From assembly GCA_963691755.1 (NCBI GenBank), contig OY829366.1, forward strand, positions 2,232,001-2,296,000: a stretch of 64,000 nucleotides of DNA, read 5' to 3'. Under the pieces are notes generated by a model. It was not told the DNA's origin. It did no database searches and saw only the letters and a program-made list of their open reading frames with translations. Positions within the stretch are counted from its first letter, which is position 1. Every line of letters begins with the position of its first letter. Positions 1-8,573 of this stretch are shown here, one piece after another. Made by a program: the position numbers and the translations under genes. Source of the stretch: Dinoroseobacter sp013215265 (GTDB lineage Bacteria > Pseudomonadota > Alphaproteobacteria > Rhodobacterales > Rhodobacteraceae).

Positions 1-27
1 TGCAAGAAACAAGGCGTATACAAAACA

Positions 28-60
28 AAGCGCCCTCGGGCTGTAAGCCAGAGGGCGCTT
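28..60 (-). terminator. Intrinsic terminator after the bactofilin gene
   Basis: A perfect 10-bp inverted repeat (AAGCGCCCTC at 28-37 with GAGGGCGCTT at 51-60) encloses a 13-nt loop. Read on the minus strand it is followed by TTTGTTTTG. It lies 40 bp beyond the stop of the minus-strand bactofilin gene, so it should end the M23 peptidase-bactofilin transcript. Confidence 0.8.
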
Positions 61-99
61 GCAATGTAATCTGTTTTGACTTGTTCGTCGGCGTCAGGC

Positions 100-669
100 T
101 TAGGCTTTGTCTCCAGCGACCTTTGCAGGTGCTGCTGTTTTTTGTGTCGGACGGTGCGCGGTCCGTGGTGCCGCAGCAGCGGTTTTCACACCTGCTCCAA
201 GCGGGTCATCCTGGCGCTGAACCGAACCTTCAAAATGGGCACCCGATTCGATTGCTATCGTTTTGTGGATGATGTCGCCTTCAACTTGCGCGGTCGACGT
301 TAGCCGGACCTTCAAACCCCGAACCTTCCCGACGACGCGCCCGTGTACGATGACATCATCTCCGAGAACTTCTCCGCGGATTGTCGCCGATTCACCAACC
401 GTCAGCAGGTGTGCGCGGATATCGCCCTCGACCTGGCCTTCGACTTGGATATCACCCGTGGTCCGCAAGTTCCCTGAGATCGTCAGATCAGCAGAAATAA
501 TTGAGGGCGAAACTTTTGCGCGCGGAGCAACTACAGGCGAATCTCCTGTACCGGGGCCTGATCCAGCGCCAGCAGGACGTGTTATGCCCTTCTCCGCCAG
601 TTTTGGGCGTTCAGGTTGTTCCGAGGCTGTTTTCGGCCCGGGTTCGTTGATGCGTGATTTAGAAAACAT
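100..669 (-). CDS. Bactofilin family polymer-forming cytoskeletal protein
   Basis: Bactofilins polymerise without nucleotide into filaments at the membrane and often recruit cell-wall enzymes. The 189-residue protein has the usual three-part layout: a polar Pro/Gly-rich head (about 1-52), a beta-helical core (about 53-150) rich in hydrophobic-x-Gly periodicity (for example ISGNLRTTGDIQVEGQVEGD), and a Lys/Ala/Pro-rich tail. Its start lies inside the 3' end of the upstream M23 peptidase gene (11-bp overlap), so the two are probably translated as a pair. Bactofilin next to a LytM/M23 endopeptidase is a recurring arrangement in bacteria where both control cell shape. That this pair does so here is inference. 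Confidence 0.9.
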   Translation of the reverse strand: MFSKSRINEPGPKTASEQPERPKLAEKGITRPAGAGSGPGTGDSPVVAPRAKVSPSIISADLTISGNLRTTGDIQVEGQVEGDIRAHLLTVGESATIRGEVLGDDVIVHGRVVGKVRGLKVRLTSTAQVEGDIIHKTIAIESGAHFEGSVQRQDDPLGAGVKTAAAAPRTAHRPTQKTAAPAKVAGDKA

Positions 670-2041
670 TTTGGCCTGCCCTAATGAAGGTCATCGGATT
701 AACGGGTGTGCCGTTCAAGCGTACTTCGTAATGAAGGTGTGACCCGGTTGAACGGCCGGAACTCCCCATATCACCAATTCTATCCCCACGCGAGACCGTT
801 TGGCCCTGAGATACGCGAATGCGCGACAAATGGGCGTATCGGGTCGTGTATCCAAACTCATGCTGGATCGTGATCATGCGTCCGTAACCACCGGCCCACC
901 CCGACTGGATGACAACACCGTCGCCAGCAGCAAGCAACGGGGTGCCAACTGGCGCTGCAAAATCGGTGCCGTTGTGCATCCGTCGACCACCCGTTTTGGG
1001 GTCACGACGATATCCAAACCCGGATGTAAAGCGGTAGGATGACTGCACGGGCTGATAAAAAGGAAGCATGTCGGTTGCCATGCGGTGCAAGTTTAATTCG
1101 TCGAACTTGCTCAGGATCGTATTTGCGCGTTCAGCGAGAGGATCCTGAAGGTCTTCGCCGTTCGGACCCCGTGTCGATACTGACAAAGGAACAAGCGGGC
1201 CACCTTGGCCAGTGTATGTCCGACGCACGGTCTCAATGATACGGTCAGCTGGCAGTTCCGCTTGCTGTAATACTTGTTCAAGGGGCTCCAGCGACGCGGT
1301 CGCGGCTTCTTCAAGGCGGTCCAAAATGCGCTCGGTGCGTTCTTCGGCAAGTTTCGCGGCGTAGATAAGCTCTTCAACTTCTTGTTGGGCCGTCTCCGCA
1401 TGCTGAGCTACAGTATCACGACCTTCGGCGGTCTGCATCAAACGATCCGATAAGGCCTCAATAGTCGCGACTTTGGCTGCGAGCATTCCGGCTTGCGTGT
1501 TTCGTGTCCCTGTCACTTGTTCAAGTTCAGCAATAACAAGTTCGGCACGGTCTATCGCGTCATCCCGCTCACGCATCGCGGTCTGAAGTGTCTCGTGAAT
1601 GGCGTCGATGCCCGTTTCCAATTCGGAACGGCGCTCTTCGCTCTCAAGCAGGCGCTGTTGCATTGCAGAGATCTGAGCCATCGCAATGTAAAAGCGTTCC
1701 TGAGCTTTCCGCGCTTCTTCGGCACGCGTGTCACGCTCCAAGGACAGGTCGTTCAGACGAGCGCCGTACATGGCTTGTTCACGGAGGGCCTGATCACGCG
1801 CAGATCCGGAATTCAAACTGTCCATCAACAATACGGAGGTCGAAAAGATCGTCCATCCAAGAACAAGGGCCGATCCCCCCAGAATGCCGACCTGTGTTCC
1901 GGTCGACAGACGCATGAATCGCGTTCCGTCATCTGATTTAAGAAAGAGCCGCTGCTCGGGCAGGATGTCCTGCACCTTCTGAAGAAGCCGTGCTACCACC
2001 GGTGTTGGTCCTTGATTCTCGTCCCAGGTGTCAGCGCGCAT
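659..2041 (-). CDS. M23 family (LytM-type) peptidoglycan endopeptidase with N-terminal membrane anchor and coiled coil
   Basis: This is a zinc metallopeptidase expected to cleave peptidoglycan cross-bridges in the periplasm. I start it at the ATG at 2041; a TTG one codon upstream is also open. The 460-residue product has one membrane segment near residues 50-73, a long Glu/Arg/Gln-rich coiled coil (about 78-250), and a C-terminal M23 domain. Zinc ligands are visible as H356 and D360 in the HNGTD motif and H437 in the HLH motif. The N-terminal part resembles the DUF5930 region seen in Rhodobacterales M23 proteins. It overlaps the downstream bactofilin gene, suggesting spatial control of the hydrolase by the bactofilin scaffold. 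Confidence 0.92.
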   Translation of the reverse strand: MRADTWDENQGPTPVVARLLQKVQDILPEQRLFLKSDDGTRFMRLSTGTQVGILGGSALVLGWTIFSTSVLLMDSLNSGSARDQALREQAMYGARLNDLSLERDTRAEEARKAQERFYIAMAQISAMQQRLLESEERRSELETGIDAIHETLQTAMRERDDAIDRAELVIAELEQVTGTRNTQAGMLAAKVATIEALSDRLMQTAEGRDTVAQHAETAQQEVEELIYAAKLAEERTERILDRLEEAATASLEPLEQVLQQAELPADRIIETVRRTYTGQGGPLVPLSVSTRGPNGEDLQDPLAERANTILSKFDELNLHRMATDMLPFYQPVQSSYRFTSGFGYRRDPKTGGRRMHNGTDFAAPVGTPLLAAGDGVVIQSGWAGGYGRMITIQHEFGYTTRYAHLSRIRVSQGQTVSRGDRIGDMGSSGRSTGSHLHYEVRLNGTPVNPMTFIRAGQNVF

Positions 2042-2242
2042 CAATCCCCGCGCCAGACTAGTGTTGACTTAATCCAGAAGACGGAAATCGCGCAAGGAAA
2101 TAGAGCAACAAAATCACCTCACTTTGGCGGGTTTGCGGGTTCCTGCCGAAAATTTGCTCGTTGTTGGAAAAAGACAAGCGGTTATTCGCGCATTGTTTCC
2201 CTGCTTTTCACGCCATTTACCGCAGAGGCACTGACCTTCAAC

Positions 2243-3067
2243 TCAGGCGTTTTCGGTCAGCGGCCAATAGAAATCCGGTGGAAGTCCGGCCTCTGCGCGC
2301 TTTTCGGTATTGAACGGTGGTTTGAGTGGTCCGTGAAAATAACGTTTGACCAAGGTATGAAATGTTTCTTTCGGGTCCACGTTGTGCCGCCCGCACAGGA
2401 AATGAAACCACTTCGATCCATAGGCCACATGGGCCACTTCTTCTTCGTAAATCACTTCAAGCGCTGCCACGGCTTGCGTGTCCTTTGTCTTGCGAAACAG
2501 CTCAAGCATCTGAGGTGTTACATCGAGACCCCGCGCTTCCAGAACCATCGGAACAACGGCCAGGCGTCCCATCAGATCTTCCGTTGTGTCTTCAGCAGCA
2601 CGCCACATTCCAGCATGCGCAGGCAGGGCGCCATAAAAGCTTCCCTTGCTTTCTAGGCAGTCTGATAACATATTGAAATGTTTAGATTCATCGTCTGCTG
2701 CGGATACCCAATCATCGTAGAACCCAAAGGGGAATTCAACATCCGCAAAGCGTGCGATGACATCCCAATGAAGGTCGATTGCGTTGAGTTCGATATGGGC
2801 AACGGCGTGGAGCAAAGCAATTCGCCCCTCCGGTGTTCCGGGTTTGCGCTTTGGCACATCCCTCGGGTCGAGCAGCTCCGGTGCGTCCGGTCGCGAAGGC
2901 CGCAGCGGCGGCTGTTCGCGCCCCAAGGGCATTGGCGCACCAGCTTCGCGCGACGCGCGCCATTTTCTCGCGCAGGCTTGGGAAAGCTCTGCTTTCCCGC
3001 GTCCATCCGCACAGGTCAGGACTGCAACAGCGCAGCCAGAAAGCGTATTAGGCAGGGCACGGGTCAA
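2243..3067 (-). CDS. DUF455 ferritin-like family protein
   Basis: The 274-residue protein matches the DUF455 group of ferritin-like helical proteins. Candidate di-iron ligands sit in helices: AHIELNAIDLH, DDESKHFNML, and EVIYEEEVAHVAYG, giving the E-x6-H/E-x2-H pattern of the fold. The biochemical role of the family is not established. The assigned start is a TTG that overlaps the bcp stop codon in the form TTGA, so it is translationally coupled to bcp; a start further inside the N-terminal region is possible because the first 30 residues look atypical. Pairing with a peroxiredoxin suggests iron or peroxide handling, which is inference. Confidence 0.8.
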   Translation of the reverse strand: MTRALPNTLSGCAVAVLTCADGRGKAELSQACARKWRASREAGAPMPLGREQPPLRPSRPDAPELLDPRDVPKRKPGTPEGRIALLHAVAHIELNAIDLHWDVIARFADVEFPFGFYDDWVSAADDESKHFNMLSDCLESKGSFYGALPAHAGMWRAAEDTTEDLMGRLAVVPMVLEARGLDVTPQMLELFRKTKDTQAVAALEVIYEEEVAHVAYGSKWFHFLCGRHNVDPKETFHTLVKRYFHGPLKPPFNTEKRAEAGLPPDFYWPLTENA

Positions 3068-3525
3068 AGCGTTTTAACGGCTTCCAAGACCGCTTCCGCG
3101 TGCCCTGGTACTTTTACCTTGCGCCAGATTTCTCGAACAACCCCTTCACCGTCTATCAGAAATGTCGAGCGTTCGATCCCCATGTAGGTTTTGCCATACA
3201 TTTGCTTTTCGACCCAAGTGCCATACCGCTCGCAAACGTCCCCGTCTTCGTCCGACAGAAGTGGAATGCTCAGGCTGTACTTTGAGACGAACTTATCATG
3301 CTTCTTCACTGGGTCCTTGGACACACCCAGAACCACGGCACCGGCGGATTCAAACTCATCCATCATGGCTGTGAATGCCAATGCTTCCTTCGTACACCCC
3401 GGCGTGTCATCTTTTGGATAAAAGTAAAGGACAACCGCTTTGGGTTTCAGATCATTGATATTTACGTTCTCACCACCGTCACGTGGCAGTGAAACCTCGG
3501 GTGCGGTATTGCCGACTTCGATCAT
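3064..3525 (-). CDS. bcp: Thioredoxin-dependent peroxiredoxin, BCP/PrxQ type
   Basis: This cytosolic thiol peroxidase reduces H2O2 and organic hydroperoxides. The ATG at 3525 is chosen over an upstream in-frame codon at 3591 because AGGAG lies 9 bases before it and MIEVGNTAPEV is the typical PrxQ N terminus. The peroxidatic cysteine is C44 in YPKDDTPGCTKE. The resolving cysteine that many BCPs carry five residues later is replaced by Leu49. A second cysteine, C98 in the DEDGDVCERYG segment, is present and is also found in other family members. The gene is divergent from the AsmA-like gene and precedes the DUF455 gene in one transcript. Confidence 0.93.
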   Translation of the reverse strand: MIEVGNTAPEVSLPRDGGENVNINDLKPKAVVLYFYPKDDTPGCTKEALAFTAMMDEFESAGAVVLGVSKDPVKKHDKFVSKYSLSIPLLSDEDGDVCERYGTWVEKQMYGKTYMGIERSTFLIDGEGVVREIWRKVKVPGHAEAVLEAVKTL

Positions 3526-3600
3526 GAAACTTGCTCCTGACAGATTGCTTTTGTGGCAAGGATAGGGTGTCTCAACGCGAAGGGAAGACAAACCGAGCAG

Positions 3601-6600
3601 ATGGTCGACAACGAACCCAAAAAAGCAGCAGAAGCAAGCGACGCGGCGCCATCGCGTCGCGGCCGTGCGGTGCGTCGGAGTGTTTCATTCGTCGTGCTTC
3701 TGGCAACGATTGCAATGGTTCTCGCGCTCTTTTTGCTGCGTCCGCAGGGCGTTGAGCTTCCGGATATCGCCCGCAAGCAACTGGAAGCTGCCATTACCGA
3801 AGTTCTCCCAAATGGAAGTTCTGTTCGTTTGGGCTCGGCCAACCTTCGCCTGTCGCGAAACACACAGCCTGTTGTTCGGCTCACCGATCTGGTTCTGACA
3901 GATGCCAACCAGAACCCTGTCGCAAACTTACCAGTCAGTACGATAACCTTGTCGCGTCTTGATCTGGTGCGTGCACGCGTGGTCCCGACCGCGATTGACG
4001 TCCGTCGTCTCTTATTGCTCGTCGATCGCGATGAATTTGGCGCGTTCCAGATAAGTTTCGGCGATGGCGGAGCGCTACCGCCCATCACAACGCTCGCCGA
4101 TTTGATAACTCTGATTGATGATCTTGTGACAAGACCACCGCTCTCGGACGTGCAACGTATTACGCTCTCCGACTTACGCCTGCTCATCAATGATGCGCGC
4201 GCTGGTCGATCCTTTGATTTCAGCGATGGCGAGATTGAGCTGACCCAGTCCGAAACGCAGTACACGGCCCGATTGTCGGTGGATCTTCGAGATGAATACG
4301 GGCTGGCATCCTCTGCAAATGCGGCTCTGCGTCTGACTTCCGAGAAGGGCGTACCTTCCGCCACGCTCCACGCAACGCTAACCGAGGTTCCCACGTCGGT
4401 AATCGCTGCGCAGTCGCCCCGTTTGGGCTGGCTGAATGCGTTGGCGGCACCCGTTTCCGGTAGCATGCGCGGCAATACCGATAGTGAAGGCTTGTTGGGG
4501 GACGTTGCTGGTACGCTTGAGCTCGGCAATGGGCAACTTAATCTGCCAACCACCGACATTCCCTTCGAGGGCGCCAAAGCCTACCTGACGTTTGATCCCG
4601 AGTATCAGCGTATTGCGCTGCGGCAACTGGATCTGATGTCTGACACTCTCGCGTTGCAGGCCAGCGGCCATATGGACCTCATTTGGCCCGATATTGAGAA
4701 CCGCGGGGCTATGGAAAGTCAGGTAACGCTGACCGACCTCAAACTGGACCTGCCAGAGGTCTTCATCGCGCCGATCGAGTTTGAACGCATCGAAGCTGCG
4801 ATGCAATTTGTCCCTGCCGAGGGCGCTTTGAGCGTTGGGCAGCTCCAAGCGTCAACTGGTAGCACGTCCATTTCCGCAAACGGACGTGTGACGGCAGATC
4901 TGGAAGGCCGGTTAAGTTCGCAATTCGACGCCTACATCGCGGAGCTTGACCCTTCGGATGCTCTTGCCTTCTGGCCGATCAACTTTGCGCAGAAAGCATA
5001 CGGTTACTTAAACAAAAGCCTGATTGACGGTGTGTTCACTGACATGCGCGCGGCCGTTCGTCTGTCACCGGGCGTTTCTCCAGAGGTCGGCCTCACATCA
5101 GAATTCCACAGCGTTACGCACAAATTCCTGCGCGATCTGCCGCCTGTCACCGATGCAGCAGGTGTTTTTTCGATGGTCTCAAACCGTTTGGCTATTTCAA
5201 TTGAACGCGGCGCCATTTTTCAAAACGGTCGGTCCGTCTCTGTCGCAGGGACGCACTATGTGACCCCAAACACGCGTCAAAAACCGGGGCGTGGTGAGGT
5301 CGATCTTCGCGTTAACGGTCCGGTTCCGGCAATGTTGGAGCTGCTTTCGCTTCCACCGGTGAACTTGAAGCTTGCGAATTTACCTTTGGATGGGCGCCTT
5401 ATGGCACAGGCTGACATCCGCTTTCCGACCGGGCGACCGCTACAACCCGGGGAAGCCGAATGGAGCGCCTCGGGCACTTTACTTGATCTGCAGGGTGACG
5501 GTCTCATGCAAGGACGATCGCTGCGGTCTGAGCGTATGACCTTTGCGGCTGCTCCGGAGACGGGACTGGAGGTCGCAGGTCCCATACTCGTGGACGGAGC
5601 GCCTGCAAACATCACTCTTACAACTGGTTTGTCCGCAAATGACGCTCCCGGTGCGGATGTTTCTGGTATCCTGCAATTGTCGCCAGATACGATTTCGTCT
5701 TTAGGGCTGGAGCTTGGGGGCGTTTCGGTATCAGGATCCACATCCGCATCCTTTGATCTCGAAATTCGGCCTGAACGCGTTCCAAGCCTTTCATTATCAT
5801 CGGATTTGGAAGGGCTCGCCATGTCCTTTCCTGCGCTGAATTGGTCGAAACCCGCAAATCGTTCTGGTTTGTTGAACATGAACGCAACCCTTGGGCAGGT
5901 GGTAGGTATCTCGCGGCTTGCGGTGTCGGCGCCGGGACTGGAACTGGAAGGGCAGATCGATCTTAATGACAAGGGCGGTCTGAATGAGGCCAATTTCACC
6001 ACGTTGAAGGTCTCAGATTGGCTTGACAGCACAGTTCGGTTGCGAGGGCGCGGCACTGGCCGGGCACCCGCAATCACCGTCGAAGGGGGGCGCGCTGGTT
6101 TGCGGGGCCTTGTTGCACTTGGCGCTGGGAATGGCACAGGATCCCGTGGTCCAATAACGTTTAATCTCGATCGCTTTGACCTGACCGATGGGCTTTTCGC
6201 AGCGCCTCTTCGAGGCGAGGTGAGTGAAGGACGCGCAATAGTTGCACGCTTTGAAGCTGCGTTGAACGGAAGCGGACCTGTGGAAGGCACCTTCACAGCA
6301 CCGTCAGGACCTTCGAGTTCGGAACTTGTCGTCCGTTCCGGCGATGCCGGTCGTGTCCTGTCGTCTGTCGGGGTGCTGAAGAATGCGCGCGGCGGGCGTA
6401 TGCTTTTGAACCTGAAACCGCGCCCTGGTAGTGCGCCCAGCGGACAGAATTGGGCTTGGGACGGAGAGCTTCGTGTGAACGACATCCGCGTCGTGAACGC
6501 GCCTGTTCTGGCAGAATTGTTGTCTGTCCTTTCAATCGTGGGGCTTCTTGAGCAACTGGGAGGAGGTGGCATCGGATTTTCCGATAATATCGTGGACATC

Positions 6601-6909
6601 TCGTTGACACCCGCTGGTATCACGCTGCGAGAAGGCCGTTCCATTGGTCCCTCGATGGGGATCACGTATGAAGGGGCAATTTCTCCGCGTCAGGGTCTGA
6701 TCGATCTTCAGGGCGTCATATCGCCTATTTATATCGTCAATGGCATTGCAGGTGCTCTGACAAGCCGGCAGGGCGAAGGGCTGTTTGGTTTTTCCTACCA
6801 ACTCACGGGCGCGCTGGCGCAACCGCAGGTTGGAGTGAACCCGCTGTCGATCCTCGCGCCGGGATTTCTGCGAGAAGTGTTTAGGCAGCGCCCCTCAGAA
6901 CTCGATTAA
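3601..6909 (+). CDS. AsmA-like/YhdP-type (DUF3971) large envelope protein
   Basis: The product is about 1,102 residues with one N-terminal membrane anchor (around residues 25-45) after a short basic cytoplasmic stretch, followed by a long periplasmic beta-rich region with many short Gly/Asn turns. A C-terminal AsmA-type region (FSDNIVDISLTPAGITLREG, then an ISPRQGLIDLQGVISPIY stretch) supports the YhdP/TamB/AsmA superfamily, whose members bridge the two membranes and help move phospholipid to the outer membrane. An in-frame ATG at 3553 exists, but 3601 gives a normal leader and leaves room for the shared promoter with bcp. The stop codon overlaps that of the convergent GNAT gene. Confidence 0.85.
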   Translation: MVDNEPKKAAEASDAAPSRRGRAVRRSVSFVVLLATIAMVLALFLLRPQGVELPDIARKQLEAAITEVLPNGSSVRLGSANLRLSRNTQPVVRLTDLVLTDANQNPVANLPVSTITLSRLDLVRARVVPTAIDVRRLLLLVDRDEFGAFQISFGDGGALPPITTLADLITLIDDLVTRPPLSDVQRITLSDLRLLINDARAGRSFDFSDGEIELTQSETQYTARLSVDLRDEYGLASSANAALRLTSEKGVPSATLHATLTEVPTSVIAAQSPRLGWLNALAAPVSGSMRGNTDSEGLLGDVAGTLELGNGQLNLPTTDIPFEGAKAYLTFDPEYQRIALRQLDLMSDTLALQASGHMDLIWPDIENRGAMESQVTLTDLKLDLPEVFIAPIEFERIEAAMQFVPAEGALSVGQLQASTGSTSISANGRVTADLEGRLSSQFDAYIAELDPSDALAFWPINFAQKAYGYLNKSLIDGVFTDMRAAVRLSPGVSPEVGLTSEFHSVTHKFLRDLPPVTDAAGVFSMVSNRLAISIERGAIFQNGRSVSVAGTHYVTPNTRQKPGRGEVDLRVNGPVPAMLELLSLPPVNLKLANLPLDGRLMAQADIRFPTGRPLQPGEAEWSASGTLLDLQGDGLMQGRSLRSERMTFAAAPETGLEVAGPILVDGAPANITLTTGLSANDAPGADVSGILQLSPDTISSLGLELGGVSVSGSTSASFDLEIRPERVPSLSLSSDLEGLAMSFPALNWSKPANRSGLLNMNATLGQVVGISRLAVSAPGLELEGQIDLNDKGGLNEANFTTLKVSDWLDSTVRLRGRGTGRAPAITVEGGRAGLRGLVALGAGNGTGSRGPITFNLDRFDLTDGLFAAPLRGEVSEGRAIVARFEAALNGSGPVEGTFTAPSGPSSSELVVRSGDAGRVLSSVGVLKNARGGRMLLNLKPRPGSAPSGQNWAWDGELRVNDIRVVNAPVLAELLSVLSIVGLLEQLGGGGIGFSDNIVDISLTPAGITLREGRSIGPSMGITYEGAISPRQGLIDLQGVISPIYIVNGIAGALTSRQGEGLFGFSYQLTGALAQPQVGVNPLSILAPGFLREVFRQRPSELD

Positions 6910-7349
6910 TTCACAGATTTCCTGAAGAAGACCCTGTCGTATCCGTCGACGTGGTCCCGCCCGGTTTCAACATATCCCAAATTTGGATAGAGCCGCAGGT
7001 TCGACGTCATATGCACGTTTGTATAGAGCACAACTGCGTCTAATCCGCGGCGCGCAGCAAGCGCCTCGCAATGTGCGATCAAGGCTCGACCAATGCCCTT
7101 GCCTTGCGCCTCCGGTGTTACGCCGACCGCATCTAGTGCCAAGGCAGTCCCGTCTGGGAACGCGCTCAAATACCCAAGCACCTTACCGGCTTCTTCATAA
7201 ACCCAGAGTTCCTCGCGTTCCAAATGTGCTTGGTGGTCGGCCAGCGCAGGGGCAGCCGGTCGTCCTATAAGGGGAGTATAAGGTGCGTAAGCCAGCGAAG
7301 CGATCTCGTGCGTTGCTGCGATGTCTGACGTCTTTGCCTTGCGTATCAT
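6906..7349 (-). CDS. GNAT family N-acetyltransferase
   Basis: The 147-residue protein has the GNAT fold signature: the beta4/P-loop segment LDAVGVTPEAQGKGIGRALI with the Q/R-x-x-G-x-G/A acetyl-CoA pyrophosphate loop (QGKGIG), and a conserved C-terminal YPNLGYVETGR element. The substrate cannot be predicted. I start at the ATG at 7349 (MIRKAKTSDIAA), because the longer open frame upstream has no GNAT-like sequence and would run into the queA promoter. It is divergent from queA and converges on the AsmA-like gene with a 4-nt overlap of stop codons. Confidence 0.88.
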   Translation of the reverse strand: MIRKAKTSDIAATHEIASLAYAPYTPLIGRPAAPALADHQAHLEREELWVYEEAGKVLGYLSAFPDGTALALDAVGVTPEAQGKGIGRALIAHCEALAARRGLDAVVLYTNVHMTSNLRLYPNLGYVETGRDHVDGYDRVFFRKSVN

Positions 7350-7435
7350 CGTGCTGACGATAGAGCCGCACAGCCTGCATTGACAAGTCAGATCGGGTGC
7401 CCCATCTGCGCTGCGCACCTTGGAAGATTTGCCGA

Positions 7436-8479
7436 ATGAAACTCGACGATTTTGATTTTGACCTACCAGAGACGCTGATCGCAACGCGACCTGTGCGTCC
7501 TCGATCTTCCGCACGGATGCTTCTTGCCCAGGGATCAGAGATTTCTGACAAAACAGTCATTGATTTACCTGACATACTGTCGCCTGGTGACCGGCTGATC
7601 CTGAACGACACCAAAGTGATCCCGGCGCGCCTGTTCGGCGTCAGGGAACGTGATGGCATCCGCGCTAAGATCGAAATCACACTTATGGAGCCTGACGCGA
7701 AAGGCGGATGGCAAGCGATGGTCAAACCGCTCCGAAAGCTAGCGGTTGGTGATACTTTACTGTTTGAAGCGGGGCTGCAGGCAAGTGTTGAGGAAAAGAC
7801 CAGCGACCGCGCACGGGTAAGTTTCAATCTGGAAGCAGAGGCTTTCGAGGACGCCCTGAACAAGGCAGGCGCTATGCCCCTGCCACCTTATATCGCGGGC
7901 AAGCGTGCCGCAGATGCGCAGGACCACGATGATTACCAGACTATATTCGCCGAAAAACGCGGCGCAGTTGCCGCGCCCACAGCGTCGCTGCATTTTGACG
8001 ATGCACTTATGAACAAGCTTGATGCACGCGGCATCGATCTGACACGGGTGACGCTGCATGTCGGGGCGGGGACCTTCCTGCCTGTGAAGGTCGATGACGT
8101 GACCACTCATAAAATGCATGCCGAATGGGGCAAGATCACAGAGACCGCTGCTACCGATATCCTTGCAACCCAAGCTGCCGGTCATCGGATCATTCCCGTG
8201 GGCACAACGGCCCTTCGTCTTATCGAGACCGCGGCGTCTCAACCCGATGGTTTGAGTGCGTGGGAAGGGAAGACCGATATCTTCATCTATCCCGGTTTTC
8301 AGTTCCGGGCGACCGATGCCTTGATGACGAACTTCCACCTTCCAAAATCAACATTGATGATGTTGGTCAGTGCGTTGATGGGAAAACACATTGTCGACGA
8401 CATCTATTCGCATGCCATTTCAAACGGCTATCGTTTCTTTTCGTATGGAGACAGTTCGCTTCTCATTCCGCAGAAATAG
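7436..8479 (+). CDS. queA: S-adenosylmethionine:tRNA ribosyltransferase-isomerase
   Basis: QueA transfers and isomerises the ribosyl group of SAM onto 7-aminomethyl-7-deazaguanine in tRNA (Asp, Asn, His, Tyr), giving epoxyqueuosine. The 347-residue product has the family features: N-terminal FDLPETLIATRP, LNDTKVIPARL, the region ending MPLPPYI, and the C-terminal TNFHLPKSTLMMLVSA and NGYRFFSYGD motifs. The ATG at 7436 is chosen since it yields the canonical MKLDDFDFDLP start; 13 codons upstream are open but unrelated to the family. It is divergent from the GNAT gene. Confidence 0.96.
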   Translation: MKLDDFDFDLPETLIATRPVRPRSSARMLLAQGSEISDKTVIDLPDILSPGDRLILNDTKVIPARLFGVRERDGIRAKIEITLMEPDAKGGWQAMVKPLRKLAVGDTLLFEAGLQASVEEKTSDRARVSFNLEAEAFEDALNKAGAMPLPPYIAGKRAADAQDHDDYQTIFAEKRGAVAAPTASLHFDDALMNKLDARGIDLTRVTLHVGAGTFLPVKVDDVTTHKMHAEWGKITETAATDILATQAAGHRIIPVGTTALRLIETAASQPDGLSAWEGKTDIFIYPGFQFRATDALMTNFHLPKSTLMMLVSALMGKHIVDDIYSHAISNGYRFFSYGDSSLLIPQK

Positions 8480-8573
8480 TCTGATCGCGACGAAAAGGTG
8501 TCGCGCAAACAGCTGTTATGGGGCTATGCCTCTGTCAATCTGACGCCGCAGGCGCGTCAAAGGGTTCGTTAAT

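Noticed and set aside
5277..6665. 462-codon minus-strand frame inside the AsmA-like gene
   Set aside because: Ser/Pro/Arg-rich antisense shadow without family features; the plus-strand gene is continuous.
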